A DNA stretch of 64,000 nt from Helianthus annuus (GCF_002127325.2 NC_035440.2:71857819-71921818), one strand, 5' to 3'; shown: positions 31,106 through 44,740, counted from the first letter of the stretch. Program-made: numbers and translations. Notes: generated by a model not told the origin, from the sequence alone.

Positions 31106-34100
31106 TGTAACACCTCGAAAATTCATGTCCAGTAATGTATCGACGCGTGTCATGAGCTTTAAACGTGTAAAAGATTACTTTAGAGGGACTAAAGTTGACA
31201 AACAAGGAAAGTATGTGAATAAAAGAGTTCAAAATGTCAACAACGGATATATATATCTTTCAATAACCCTACATGATGTTTATACCCTTAAACGAATGAG
31301 TCATGGATCATACGAAGCTAATTGTGAAAGAAAGTGAGGAATTACAAACTACATGGGTTAAATGTCTAAACATGTTTAAAGTATACCTCTGAGTGACCTT
31401 TTAGCGAACTCGAAGCTTTGTAATGATTAATTATACTCACAAGAATGTGTGATAAAAATTTCACAAAGTTTCGATAAAGTATGAGAAAGTTATGACAATA
31501 TTCGTATACGAGGGGTTAAAAGCGTCAATGTTGAAATTTAAGACTTTTCGGTGAACGTATGAATAACCGGGGACTTAACGAAGTTGGTTTATGACTTGGG
31601 GTCCTTAAAAGTCAAATTAGAGGGTTAAAAGTGCAATATGGAAGCTTAAAACCATGTTTGGAAGGACTAGGGGCTGAAATGCAATATTTGAAACTTGATT
31701 AACCTGGACCCAAGCCTCACACGGGCCGCGTAAGCCCAGGCAGGACCTTACGCGGGCCGCCTGGCACTCCCAGTATCAGAAAAATCATGGCAGCTGCCTG
31801 TACAGCCAGTTTAACCGACTTAAAAGCCTTGTTTTCGATTCTATGGACTTGTTTGATGGTTTTAAAGGACCTAGGGACACTTGGAATGATCCCATAACAC
31901 TTGTAAGCTTGTTTGTAATGATCTAAAGGCATCAAGAACACCTATATAAGAACCTATTTGTTGCAAGCTTGACACTTGCATTTAAAACCTTCACAACTTG
32001 GTTTCTGGAGGTTACTGGAGCTCAAGACTCATTCCTAGTGATCATTAGTCGTGCATAGGACCTTGGTAAGCATCATTAACCTTTCTTAATTCAGTTTAGC
32101 TTAGTTATTTAGCGTAAAGTCAAACCGTCGTAATTAAGATTTGACTCCGTCATTAATCTTAATTACTCCAGTCAAAATTCTAATTGAAAGTACCTATGAG
32201 TTGGTAATTATGTGGGCAATAAACCCCTAAAAGGGCACCCTCTGATTCCCACTCTAACTAGGTCAATTGTCGAGTTAAAGTTAATCTTAAAAAGCCAACA
32301 GAAAGCTTATTTTCAAATTAATGCATAATTAGCAATGTAGAAGCTATGCAACCCGTTTTGTCATTAATATAACTTGGTAATTAATGTAAGAACATGTCTA
32401 AACATGTTCAACTCGACAACTTTCAGTTTAAGCTCGGTTCGGAACCGAAAGTCGCAAAAGTAGACTTTTGCTTTGACTTTCAGTCCTGACCCATTAGAGC
32501 ATAGTTTAGAAATGCCTTAGAGCTTATTTAGGACCAGGTTTCATATAAGTATAACCCTCTGTGATTATACGTCTTGGTTCATTAGTTATCCGATTCATAT
32601 GCATGAATCCTTTAAATGCTTAAATGTTGACTATTATGCCCTTTACACCTTAAAATGTGATTTTTGAAAAAGTGAAAGAATAGAAACCTTCACTACTGAT
32701 TTATAAACTTGTCCCTAAAATTTTACATAAGTTTGAGGTTTAGATTAGGAGTTATGCTCATTAGCGTAAATGAGAAGCTTTTTATTAATTAAATGGCGTA
32801 ATTAGCATATAGCCTATCTAAACCCAATTTTTAATACCAAACTTTTTACCCACTGATGTAATATAATATTTTGTGATTTTTGAAGATTTTTTATTTATTT
32901 TTAGGCTGAGCATAACATAGAGTTCTAAGCTTGATTCTGTTATTGCCGGTTTTGCCCTTTTAGCTTATAAAATGAGTTTTACAAATCCTTTTGACCCCAA
33001 ACCTTTTTCTGCTGATCTAATATGATAAATACAATATTTTGAGCCTTCTGAAATAATAAAAAATATCAGCTTTCCTTTAAAAACCCGGAAACGGCTCCAA
33101 ATCGCCTTTTTAAGCGTTTTTAACGCATAATATGCACTAAAACTATTTTAAACATATAAGGATTGATGCCTACTGATATTATTAGTAAATATTTATATTC
33201 TAACAGTAACCAAAAGTTTTAAACTTAGATTTCCAGTTTTAACCTTTTAAGGTTATGTGAAATTACCAAAATGCCCCTACGGTGCATAGTTTGGTTATAA
33301 TTAATAAATTTCACATATATATGATACCCTACTATTATAACTTATTAAACTAAGTATTTTTACTGATTATATCAGACCTGTAACTCATGTTAATATTTAA
33401 ACTCTTTTATAACCCTTAAAATGACCAAAATGCCCTTACGGGGCATAATTTGAATTTAAATTCATTTGGGGCATAATAGAAGATATCTTACTGATGTCAC
33501 AACATATTTAAGGCATATTAACTTAGGAAACTTGTATATGATTCATTTGGTTACTCGTTACGCACTTTTCGCGTTCGGATCTGCTTTTGTAACTAGTTTG
33601 CATATATTAGCCGAAACGGGTCAAACCATATCGTTTTTGTCTCAAAATCCAGAATGTATTTAAGTTACCCATATTAAACAAGTATACAAGCTTGTCGGGT
33701 CAAAACCACATTCTAAACCGGTCTTCGCTTTATCATGCGTTGAACCGTATCTTCCTTTTGAAAACTAACCGGTCTAAGTCTAAGCTTAATTAAAGACCCG
33801 TTAGGATTCTAATAGGTTATTAAAAACCTTCGTTCCAGATTAGGAGCCCAATAAAAGCTACGTGCACTTGCTGTATTTGATTTATACTTTGCTCAGGTAA
33901 ATACTTTTAACTTATTTTCCCTATACGGGCTTGGGGTACGGTAAATACCGCTTGGTCAGACATTAAATTTTTAATCGTATGAAGGTTAATTTATTTGATA
34001 TGACCCGTTTAAATTGTTTTGTTTGCTTAAAACCTTTGGGGGGTTAATGACCATGTCCCGGATATCCTTGGCATCATTCAAAGAAATGGCCACGACCTAA

Positions 34101-34678
34101 GCACGGGGTGTAGGCGTACACCTGACAGCTGCATATGTAAAAACCGGTAGCCCACTTAAAGGAATCAGCCTTGTGGGTATTATACCTGTGGCGTGTCAGT
34201 TAATCTAGACCGGCCCTGATGGACGACAAATAAGTAAAACTGTATACACGATTATTTTTAATTGTCCCAAGTTATAAAAGATATTTTTGCCTAAGGGCAT
34301 TCAAACTAATTATCAAAATCTTTTCAAAATGAGTCAGTTAAGTTGTATTTACCAGTGTAAACTGACGTATTTTCCAAAAAGGCTAAGTGCAGGTACTATA
34401 CGTAATAGGCTGGCTACTCCAGGCATCAATAATCAAGTCTCGCAAGCTCTAGATGTCAAAGTCTGTTGAACAATTTTCCTTTTTATTTGATCCGCTTATG
34501 GATCTATTTCAACTATCTTGTGATACTTAATATTACAATTTTATTCAGTTGAAATAAATCTATCTTTTGCTTCCGCTGTGCATTTAAATTTGTGTTGTTT
34601 GACTATGATGATATCAACTACGTCACGATACTCCCCACCGGGCCCACCGGTAATACGTGGAAATATCGGGGTGTGACA
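31106..34678 (+). repeat. 5' LTR of the Tekay-like element
   Basis: TGTAACACCTCG...GGGTGTGACA, 3,573 bp. TATA box TATATAAG at 31,943-31,950. Contains a segment of about 75 bp (around 32,440-32,515) that is missing from the 3' LTR. Confidence 0.92.
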
Positions 34679-34696
34679 GGTTTGTATCAGAGCCAA
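34679..34696 (+). promoter_or_regulatory. Primer binding site
   Basis: GGTTTGTATCAGAGCC, two changes from the initiator tRNA-Met complement, directly after the LTR. Confidence 0.75.
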
Positions 34697-34699
34697 CAC

Positions 34700-35636
34700 T
34701 GAGTGAATTAAACACTAGCCTTTTGTGTTTAATCTCAGTTATACAGTTGCACATTCTCGAGTCTAGACAAAGAACATAGGATTAATCCTAATTCGTTTTA
34801 TTTTGTCCTTGATTTGTTTCTTTTGTTATTTTTCTGATTAGCCCCTGCATGGGCAAGTCATTTCAGTTTGAAGTCTCGTTTAGGGCAACCATGTACTAGT
34901 TTAAATTTTAAATGGAATGGTTAGATTTAAAATAACATTCCTATTATAAGATCTACCATTATAATAAAATGGCAAAATCTAAAAAGGACAAGACCTAGCC
35001 ATGTGTCACCTTAAGACAGGGCCAAGATGGTAGTTCCTTAATTAGATTCAGATCCTTGTTAACATCTCAAATTAGGATTGCTCTGCGTTTAAATATTAAA
35101 AAGGATCTTAAAGGTAAAACCTAGCCTAAATGTCGTTGCAGACTTGGCCAAGATGGTAAAACCTATTCAAAAGATTCAAATCCTTGTTAACATCTGAAGT
35201 ATGTTAGCATTCCTAGCAAAATGTGATTCGATTAAATCGCATAAGTCATCCTTAAATTGGGTTATTCTAAATTCCCTTATTAAAATAATCATCCCTTAAG
35301 GATGAAGTGCCCACGGGCTATAATTAACGTCCTTTGGGACTAAAGACAGTGGTAGCCTACAACTCCCTGTTAAGAAAAGGTAACGAACTTTGATTCAAAC
35401 CTTATTGCCTCGATTCCATAAAATCTGGGCTTATAAATTAAATCTGTCCATGTGACTAAGCCTTTTGTGCTATTATTAACTTATAACTTAGGATTTATGA
35501 TAAAGATCCTGAATAATTATGTACTTAGCAAATTAACTAAAATGGTTCTTAAAACCATGTTTAATAAATCGTCAAATGCTGAATAAGCTTCTATATAAAC
35601 CCTGTCCTTATTTCTTTATGTAGCAATTAAAGCTAC
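34700..35636 (+). other. Leader of the Tekay-like element
   Basis: No ORF. Two related blocks (GGCCAAGATGGTAGTTCC at about 35,021; TTGGCCAAGATGGTAAAACC at about 35,144), each followed by TTCAGATCCTTGTTAACATC-like sequence, form a 120-bp direct repeat. Confidence 0.6.
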
Positions 35637-36881
35637 ATGGCTAGGTCAGAAGAGGGAAACAGTCATCCGGTAGAAAATCATGAAAATACTAAGATACATG
35701 TGACCGGAGCAGAACTACAAGCATTGATAGATAATGCTGTTGCAAAAGCTATGGAGCGACAGTATAATGAATCTAGTGGGACGCATAGTAGAACCTCTTC
35801 AATACCCCACTCTAAATCTGTCCCTAAAACTCATTCTGAAGCTCACAGCAAGCCACCCTCTAGGAAAGATGAACCCAAGAAAGAGGATATTCAACATTCC
35901 TCAAACCAACACAGTGTTCCATCTAAGAGGATAGTGTTTGATGATGGACCGCGTACCAAGTCCTGTACTTATAAGTACTTTGTTTCCTGCAAACCCCGGG
36001 ATTTCACTAGGGAGAAAGGGGCAATTGATTGTATGACTTGGTTAGATGAAATGGACACTGTTGTTGATATCAGCGGTTGTGCTAAAAGGGATATAGTGAA
36101 GTATGTATCCCAATCATTCAAGGGAGAGGCATTAGCTTGGTGGAAGTCTCTTATTCAAGCTGCTGGGAAGATCCCACTCTACAATCTGTCATGGGATCAG
36201 TTCGTTGCTCTCATTAAGGAGAATTATTGTCCGCAGCATGAGGTAGAAAGGATTGAATCAGATTTCTTATCGTTGGTTATGAAAAACCTAGATTGTCAAG
36301 CCTACCTCACCAGTTTCACTACCATGTATAGACTGGTTCCTTACCTTGTGACACCAGAACCTAAAAGGATTGCTCGCTTGATAGGGGGTTTAGCCCCAGA
36401 AATCAAAGCCAGTGTTAAGGCTTCAAGACCTGCTACTTTTAGATTAGCAGCTGATCTATCTTTATCCCTCACTTTAGATGCGGTCAGGCTAAGATCGCTC
36501 AAGAACTCTGAAGAGAGTAAGAGGAAGCGTGAGGATGATACCTCACGAAGATCTGAGAAGAAGCAAAAAGGTAATACGGACCACAAGAAAGAGTCTGGGT
36601 CCAACAAAGGCAATCAGAGAACAGAGGAGAAGCCAAAGTGCACGACTTGTCAAAAACGCCACTTTGGAAAATGAAGGCTTGAGACCAAGTCTCAATCAGG
36701 ATCACATGCATGTGGGTTATGCAAGTCTAAAGAGCATAAGACTGTTGATTGCAAGAAGATTAAAGATGCCACATGTTACAACTGCAATGAGAAAGGGCAC
36801 ATTAAGACCAATTGCCCTAAATACGCCAAGAAGCCCGAGGAAGCCAAAAAGACCAATGCTAGGGTCTTCCAGATGAACGCA
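35637..36881 (+). pseudogene. gag of the Tekay-like element
   Basis: Starts MARSEEGNSHPVENHENT. The retrotransposon gag domain lies at about residues 130-260 (MTWLDEMDTVVDISGCA, GEALAWWKSLI, NYCPQHEVERIESDFLSL). A basic Ser/Lys-rich stretch and three Cys/His clusters follow. The first, CTTCQKRHFGK, ends in TGA at 36,672-36,674 where the fourth ligand Cys is expected. The frame continues with CGLCKSKEHKTVDC and CYNCNEKGHIKTNC. A second stop, TAG at 36,882-36,884, lies between gag and protease in the same frame. Gag would form the particle and bind RNA. Confidence 0.88.
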
Positions 36882-36884
36882 TAG

Positions 36885-38867
36885 GAGGCTATCCAGAACG
36901 ACAATGTGATAACAGGTACCTTCCTAATTAATGATGTTTATGCAAGAGTGTTATTTGATTTTGGAGCAGATAAGTCTTTTGTAGACAATAAGTTTTGTGA
37001 ATTGTTGCAATTGCCTGTTAAAACCTTAAGTGTGAAGTATGAGGTGGAATTAGCTGATGGAACCATAGAAACCGCATCAACCGTGTTAGATGGATGTTTC
37101 ATATCCATTAGGAACCACTCTTTTCCTCTGTCCTTGCTTCCTTTGAAATTGGCCGGTTTTGACATAGTTTTAGGCATGGATTGGTTATCTAATAACCAAG
37201 CCCAGATCGTCTGCAACAAGAAGCAAGTGGTGGTCAAGACTCCATCTGGTGAGTCACTTACCATTCAAGGAGATACCCGGTATAGATTACCTGGGCAAGC
37301 GTCTATGCTCAAGGCATCTATGTGTGTGAAGAAGGGTTGTGTCATTTTTATGGCACAAGTGACTATTGATGAGCAGAAGCCCAAGGTTGAAGATATTCCA
37401 GTCATTTCTGAATACCCTGAAGTTTTCCCTGAAGAACTACCTGGCTTGCCACAAGATAGGCAAGTAGAATTCAGAATTGACATCATCCCCGGAGCAGCAG
37501 CTGTTGCAAGAGCACCTTACAGATTGGCACTAACAGAGATGAAAGAGTTGAGGACTCAACTGGATGATTTGTTGACAAAAGGTTTTATACATCCCAGTTC
37601 ATCTCCTTGGGGAGCAACAATCCTGTTTGTGAAGAAAAAGGATGGATCGATACGTCTATGCATCGATTACCGCGAGCTTAATAAGGTCACTATCAAGAAT
37701 AGATATCCTTTGCCCAGGATCGACGATCTGTTCGATCAACTGCAAGGAGCAAGTTATTTCTCCAAGATCGACTTGAGGTCAGGCTACCATCAGTTGAAGG
37801 TTAAAGATGAAGATGTGCACAAGACTGCGTTTAGGACTCGTTATGCTCATTACGAGTTCCTAGTGATGCCTTTTGGGCTCACTAATGCACCTGCCGCATT
37901 CATGGATCTCATGAATCGCGTCTGCAAGCCTTATCTAGATAAATTTGTCATCGTCTTCATCGACGACATTCTCATCTACTCGAAGAGTCAAGCTGACCAC
38001 GAGAAGCATCTTCATTGCATTCTGAAACTGCTTCATCAAGAAAAGCTCTATGCCAAATTTTCAAAGTGTGAATTTTGGCTTCGTGAAGTCCAATTCCTTG
38101 GATATGTTGTTAGTGAGCATGGTATCCAAGTAGATCCTGCTAAGGTTGAAGCTGTTATGAACTGGAAAGAGCCGAAGACGCCTACAGAAATTCGCAGCTT
38201 TCTAGGACTGGCAGGATACTACAGACGATTTATTGAAAACTTCTCAAGAATTGCAGCACCCCTGACTCTTCTCACCCGCAAGAATAGCAAGTTTGACTGG
38301 GGGCCTAAGCAGCAAGAATCCTTTGATATTTTGAAGCAGAAGTTGAGCAATGCTCCTGTATTGACATTACCAGATGGGATTGATGAGTTTGTAGTATATT
38401 GTGATGCATCACACACCGGTATGGGATGTGTGCTTATGCAGAAAGGCAAAGTCATTGCCTATGCTTTACGCCAGTTAAAGGTGCACGAAAAGAATTACAC
38501 CACCCATGATTTGGAGCTGGGTGCCGTTGTATTCGCACTAAAACTGTGGAGGCATTACTTGTATGGAACTAAGTGTGTGATCTATTCTGATCACAAGAGC
38601 CTTCAACATCTGTTCAATCGGAAGGATTTAAACATGAGGCAGCGACGTTGGATGGAAACTTTGAATGACTATGATTGTGAGATAAGATACCATCCTGACA
38701 AGGCAAATGTAGTCGCTGATGCCTTAAGTAGAAAGGAGAGAGTGAAGCCTATAAGAATCAATGCCAAGAGCATTGAGATAAAGAACAGTTTGAAAGAAAG
38801 GTTGTTAGCTGCGCAGAAGGAAGCTGTCTTGGAAGCTAACTACCCTGAGGAAAAGCTAGGAGTAACT
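36885..38867 (+). pseudogene. pol part 1: protease, reverse transcriptase, RNase H
   Basis: The aspartic protease motif reads LFDFGADKS (36,951 on): the Ser/Thr normally next to the catalytic Asp (DSG/DTG) is Phe. The pepsin-like fold continues to ILGMDW-like VLGMDWL. RT follows: [46 protein letters not shown] and the catalytic FIDD at 37,956-37,967. RNase H spans about 38,385-38,730 ([34 protein letters not shown] and the final ADALSRKE). The frame ends with TAA at 38,868-38,870, inside the linker before integrase. Confidence 0.9.
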
Positions 38868-38870
38868 TAA

Positions 38871-40217
38871 GAACAATTATCCTATGGCAAGGGCGGAATC
38901 CTAAGGTTAAATGGACGTATATGGGTTCCAGTTTGTGGAGGACTTCGGGATGTCGTCCTCCAGGAAGCCCACAGTTCCAAATATTCCGTTCATCCTGGAG
39001 CTGATAAGATGTACCAGGATCTGAAGGCAAACTATTGGTGGATAGGATTGAAGAAGTCTATAGCTACCTATGTAGCTAAATGTTTGACGTGCGCGCAAGT
39101 CAAAGCTGAATATCAGAAGCCGTCAGGTTTACTACAACAGCCTGAGATTCCCACTTGGAAATGGGAAATGGTGACAATGGATTTCATCACCAAGTTGCCA
39201 AGGACAAAGAAGGGAAATGATACTCTATGGGTGATAGTAGATAGACTGACTAAGTCAGCACATTTCCTACCCATTAAGGAGACTTATAGCTCCGACATGC
39301 TAGCCCAATTGTATGTAGATAAGATTGTATCTCTGCATGGCGTACCAGTGTCTATTATCTCTGACAGAGATACCAGATACATGTCACATTTTTGGAAAAG
39401 TTTCCAACAATCTTTGGGCATGCGCTTAAATTTCAGTACGGCTTACCATCCTCAGACGGATGGGCAGAGTGAGCGTACAATTTAAACTTTGGAAGACATG
39501 CTTCGTGCATATGTGTTTGACTTAGGTGGTAGTTGGGATAACCACCTGCCATTGATCGAGTTCTCCCATAACAATAGCTACCATACAAGCATTCGGGTTG
39601 CGCCTTTTGAGGCATTATATGGTAGGAAATGCAGAACGCCTATTTGTTGGGCAGAAGTAGGAGAAGCTCAATTATCAGGACCTGACATAGTGTTTGAAAC
39701 GACGGACAAGATTGTCCAGATTCGTGACCACCTAAAAGCTGCCAGGGATAGGCAGAAAAGTTATGCTGATAAAAGGCGAAAACCTCTCAAGTTTGAAGTT
39801 GGTGATAAAGTTTTGCTTAAAGTATCACCCTGGAAGGGAGTGATGCGATTTGGTAAGAAAGTTAAGTTAAGCCCAAGGTATACAGGACCGTTCGAGATCA
39901 TTGAATGTGTAGGAACAGTGGCTTATAAGTTAAACTTACCTGAAGAGCTCAGTGGTATTCACAATGTATTCCACATCTGCAATCTAAAGAAATATCTAGC
40001 TGATGAATCGCTAGTCATACCACATACAGATGTGCACATAGATGAGAGCTTGAAATTTATGGAAAAACCTTTGTCGATTGAGGATCGACAGGTAAAGAAG
40101 CTTCGGAGGAAGCATGTGCCTATTGTAAAGGTTAAATGGGATGCCCGCAGAGATCCCGAGTATACGTGGGAGGTGGAGTCCACAATGAAGGAAAAATACC
40201 CTCATTTATTTCAGTAA
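38871..40217 (+). pseudogene. pol part 2: integrase with chromodomain
   Basis: H2C2 zinc domain (about 38,990-39,095, ending CLTCAQVKAEYQ), then the catalytic core: MDFITKLP with the first Asp near 39,180, ISDRDTRY with the second near 39,363, and DGQSERT with the Glu near 39,472. TAA at 39,483-39,485 follows directly (a CAA codon is the likely ancestor). The core resumes at 39,489 with LEDMLRAYV, then the GPFEIIE and [12 protein letters not shown] segments of the C-terminal domain. A chromodomain-like end ([20 protein letters not shown]) closes at 40,217. The chromodomain targets chromatin in chromoviruses. Confidence 0.9.
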
Positions 40218-40235
40218 ATCTCAAGGTCGAGATTT

Positions 40236-40253
40236 CTTTTAAGGGGGTGAGGA
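40236..40253 (+). promoter_or_regulatory. Polypurine tract
   Basis: TTTTAAGGGGGTGAGGA directly before the 3' LTR. Confidence 0.85.
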
Positions 40254-43200
40254 TGTAACACCTCGAAAATTTATGTCCAATAATGTATCGACACGTGTCA
40301 TGAGCTTTAAACGTGTAAAAGATTACTTAAGAGGGACTAAAGTTGACAAACAAGGAAAGTATGTGAATAAAAGAGTTCAAAATGTCAACAACGGATAAAT
40401 ATATCTTTCAATAACCCTACATGATGTTTATACCCTTAAACGAATGAGTCATGGATCATACGAAGCTAATTGTGAAAGAAAGTGAGGAATTACAAACTAC
40501 AGGGGTTAAATGTGTCAACATGTTTAAAGTATACATCTGAGTGACCTTTTAGCGAACCCGAAGCTTTGTAATGATTAATTATACTTACAAGAATGTGTGA
40601 TAAAAATTTCACAAAGTTTCGATAAAGTATGAGAAAGTTATGACAATATTCGTATACGAGGGTTTAAAAGCGTCAACGTTGAAATTTAAGACTTTTCGGT
40701 GAACGTATGAATAACCGGGGACTTAACAAAGTTGGTTTATGACTTGGGGTCCTTAAAAGTCAAATTAGAGGGTTAAAAGTGCAATATGGAAGCTTAAAAC
40801 CAGGTTTGGAAGGACCAGGGGCTGAAATGCAATATTTGAAACTTGATTAACCTGGACCCAGGCCTCACACGGGCGGCGTAAGCCCAGGCAGGACCTAACG
40901 CGGGCCGCCTGGCACTCCCAGTATCAGAAAAATCATGGCAGCTGCCTGTACAGCCGGTTTAACCGACTTAAAAGCCTTGTTTTCGATTCTATGGACTTGT
41001 TTAATGGTTTTAAAGGACCCAGGGACACTTGGAATGATCCCATAACACTTGTAGACTTGTTTGTAATGATCTAAAGGCATCAAGAACACCTATATAAGAA
41101 CCCATTTGTTGCAAGCTTGGACACTTGTATTCAAAATCTTCACAACTTGGTTTCTGGAGGTTCCTGGAGCTCAAGACTCATTCCTAGTGATCATTAGTCG
41201 TGCATAGGACCTTGGTAAGCATTATTAACCTTTCTTAATTCAGTTTAGCTTAGTTATTTAGCGTAAAGTCAAACCGTCGTAATTAAGATTTGACTCCGTC
41301 ATTAATCTTAATTTCTACAGTCAAAATTCAAATTGAAAGTACCTATGAGTTGGTAATTATTTGGGCAATAAACCCTTAACCGGGCACCCTCTGATTCCCA
41401 CTCTAACTAGGTCAATTGTCGAGTCAAAGTTAATCTTAAAAAGTCAACAAAAAGCTTGTTTTCAAATTAATGCATAATTAGCCATGTAGTAGCTATGCAA
41501 CCTGTTTTGTCATTAATATAACTTGGTAATTAATGTAAGAACATGTCTAAACATGTTAAACTCGACAACTTTTAGTTTAAGCTCGGTTTGGAGAGCTTAT
41601 TTAGGACCAGGTTTCATATAAGTATAACCCTCTGTGATTATACGGCTTGGTTCATTAGTTATCCGATTCATATGCATGATTCCGTTAAATGCTTAAATGT
41701 TGACTATTATGCCCTTTACACCTTAAAATGTGGTTTTTGAAAAAGTGAAAGAACAGAAACCTTCACTACTGATTTATAAACTTGTCCCTTAAATTTGACA
41801 TCAGTTTGAGGTCTAGATTTGGAGTTATGCTCATTAGCGTAAATGAGAAGCTTTATATTAATTAAATGGCGTAATTAGCATTTAGCCTATCAAAACCCAA
41901 TTTTTAATACCAAACTTTTTACCCACTGATGTAATATAATATTTTGGGATTTTTGAATATTTTTTATTTATTTTTAGGCTGAGCCTAACATAGAGTTCTA
42001 AGCTTGATTCGGTTATTGCCGTTTTGCCCTTTTGGCTTATAAAATGAGTTTTACAAATACTTTTGACCCCAAACCTTTTTCTATTGATCTAATATGATAA
42101 ATACAATATTTTGAACCTTCTGGAATAATAAAAAATATCAGCTTTCCTTTAAAAACCCGGAAACGGCTCCAAATCGCCTTTTTAAGCGTTTTTAACGCAT
42201 AGTATGCACTAAAACTATTTTAAACATATAAGGATTGATGCCTACTGATATTATTAGTAAATATTTATATTCTACCAGTAAGCAAAAGTTTTAAACTCAG
42301 ATTTCCAGTTTTAACCTTTTAAGGTTATGTGAAATTACCAAAATGCCCCTACGGTGCATAGTTTGGTTATAATTAATAAATTTCACATATATATGATACC
42401 CTACTATTATAACTTATTAAACTAAGTATTTTTACTGATTATATCAGACCTGTAACTCAGGTTAATATTTAAACTCTTTTATAACCCTTAAAATGACCAA
42501 AATGCCCTTACGGGGCATAATTTGAATTTAAATTCATTTGGGGCATAATAGAAGATATCTTACTGATGTCACAACATATTTAAGGCATATTAACTTAGGA
42601 AACTTGTATATGATTCATTTGGTTACTTGTTACGCTCTTTTCGCGTTCGGATCGGCTTATGTAACTAGTTTGCATATATTAGCCGAAACGGGTCAAACCA
42701 TATAGTTTTTGTCTCAAAATCCAGAATGTATTTAAGTTACCCATATTAAACAAGTATACAAGCTTGTCGGGTCAAAACCACATTCTAAACCGGTCTTCGC
42801 TTTATCATGCGTTGAACCGTATCTTCCTTTTGAAAACTAACCGGTCTAAGTCTAAGCTTAATTAAAGACCCGTTAGGATTCTAATAGGTTATTAAAAACC
42901 TTCGTTCCAGATTCGGAGCCCAGTAAAAGCTACGTGCACTTGCTGTGTTTGATTTATACTTTGCTCAGGTAAATACTTTTAACTTATTTTCCCTATACGG
43001 GCTTGGGGTACGGTACATAAAAATACCGCTTGGTCGGGCATTAAATTTTTAATCGTATGAAGGTTAATTTATTTGGTATGACCCGTTTAAATTGTTTTGT
43101 TTGCTTAAAAATACCGCTTGGTCGGGCATTAATTTTTTAATCCTTGGCATCATTCAAAGAAATGGCCACGACCTAAGCACGGGGTGTAGGCGTACACCTG

Positions 43201-43767
43201 ACAGCTGCATATGTAAAAACCGGTAGCCCACTTAAAGGAATCAGCCTTGTGGGTATTATACCTGTGGTGTGTCAGTTAATCTAGACCGGCCCCACAAACC
43301 GGCCCTGATGGACGACAAATAAGTAAAACTGTATACAAGATTATTTTTAATTGTCCCAAGTTATAAAAGATATTTTTGCCTAAGGGCATTCAAACTAATT
43401 TTCAAACTCTTTTCAAAATGAGTCAGTTAAGTTGTATTTACCAGTGTAAACTGACGTATTTTCCAAAAAGGCTAAGTGCAGGTACTATACGTAATAGGCT
43501 GGCTACTCCAGGCATCAATAATCAAGTCTCGCAAGCTCTAGATGTCAAAGTCTGTTGAACAGTTTTCCTTTTTATTCGATCCGCCTGTGGATCTGTTTCA
43601 ACTATCTTGTGATACATAATATTACAATTTTATTCAATTGAAATAAATCTATCTTTTGCTTCTGATGTGCATTTAAATTTGTGTTGATTGACTATAATGA
43701 TATCAACTACGTCACGATACTCCCCACCGGGCCCACCGGTAATACGTGGAAATATCGGGGTGTGACA
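40254..43767 (+). repeat. 3' LTR of the Tekay-like element
   Basis: 3,514 bp. It differs from the 5' LTR at about 5 of the first 200 positions and lacks a segment of about 75 bp near 41,589. It has a local rearrangement near 43,014-43,140 (AAATACCGCTTGGTCGGGCA twice). TATA box at 41,091-41,098. Confidence 0.92.
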
Positions 43768-43772
43768 TTAGT
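43768..43772 (+). repeat. Right TSD TTAGT of the Tekay-like element
   Basis: The left copy reads TTAGA (31,101-31,105). The restored host sequence GAGGTTAGTCAAAGCAC aligns with AAGGTTTGTCAAAGCAC at about 46,845. Confidence 0.8.
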
Positions 43773-44340
43773 CAAAGCACTGCTGCACCTATCCAAATAT
43801 CTGCCACTACTCAAACTGATGTTCATATTATCCAAACATCTGTTGCAATTACAAAAGTGATAACATAGGTTACAACTACACCTCTATCTTCATCTTCACA
43901 CAAGTCCCCAAAAGGACTACTTATCCACAACAGAAAACCAACCACACCACTTCCACAACCTTCACCAAAAATACAAAAAATCACAAATCAGAACCAGGAG
44001 AACCAAATTCATTGTCCAAGATGATGATGAGGAAACTCCTGATGCATCTCCCACCAAAACAACCACCACCACTACATCTCCAATATCCACCACTACAACC
44101 ACCCCAATCACTCACATCCTTTCACATACCACATCTTCACCTACTCCTCTTGACCCACTAGAGTTAGAACATGTCTCAAAAGAGATAGAGTCTTTCTACT
44201 CCACAACTGACATGAGTAAAATGATCTTTCCTTCCCTTAGAAAATATAAAAAGCCTAAAAATGTACAAGAGTACCTAGATTTAAACCTCAAACAGGCTAA
44301 AAACATTGTTTCTTTCAAAAGAAAAGGAAATACAGTTCTT
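43773..44340 (+). pseudogene. Accessory ORF copy A, second part
   Basis: It continues from 28,618 (CAAAGCACTGCTGCACC aligns with CAAAGCACCGCTACACC at 46,853). Thr-rich coding remnants such as TTKTTTTTTSPISTTTT and FIVQDDDEETPDASPT run to KKPKNVQEYLDLNLKQAKN near 44,310. The copy then stops within about 30 bp and switches to sequence that lies upstream of the ORF (CAGATGTCTCAAAACACTGA), matching 26,157. This is the junction of the tandem duplication. Confidence 0.65.
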
Positions 44341-44576
44341 CAATATCTTCTTCAAACAGATGTCTCAAAACACTGATCATGTTGCTCAAAGGTCTACTGA
44401 GCACAACAGAGGTTTCAAACAAATAATTTGAAAAACAGATCTTTCATATCTTCTTTAAAGGGTTTCCTCAATAGAACCCACGCTCTGAACAGAGGTTTGC
44501 TACTACAAATTGCAACTGACCACATGGACAAAAAGGGTAACCGTTGTCCACGCTGGCATCCCTGTTTCATTAATCC

Positions 44577-44584
44577 TATAAAAA
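44577..44584 (+). promoter_or_regulatory. TATA box upstream of accessory ORF copy B
   Basis: TATAAAAA, 164 bp before the ATG at 44,741; position conserved with copy A. Confidence 0.45.
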
Positions 44585-44740
44585 CCCATGAGAAATAAAG
44601 TTACATCTATCCTCTATTATTGAAAAATTCAAAAGCATTTCAAAGAGAAAAACTCTGAATTTGCTTCCATCAAACTCTGCTTTCAATCAAAAGATCATCT
44701 GCATAAAAGATTTTCAAAAGATTTAAGCAAATAGTTCATC

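Larger units (their letters stand above)
31106..43767 (+). mobile_element. Tekay-like chromovirus (Ty3/gypsy), 12,662 bp, mutated
   Basis: Long LTRs (31,106-34,678 and 40,254-43,767), tRNA-Met PBS, single-frame gag-pol with a C-terminal chromodomain, and a PPT. Flanks are TTAGA (31,101-31,105) and TTAGT (43,768-43,772): a 5-bp duplication with one later change. LTRs of about 3.5 kb and an integrase chromodomain point to the Tekay/Del clade. Four in-frame stops and a changed protease site show it is defective as it stands, though it has no frameshift. Confidence 0.9.

Noticed and set aside
36672..36884. Stops between gag and pol as regulated readthrough
   Set aside because: Two stops plus two more downstream, one replacing a zinc-ligand Cys, and a mutated protease site show decay rather than regulation.
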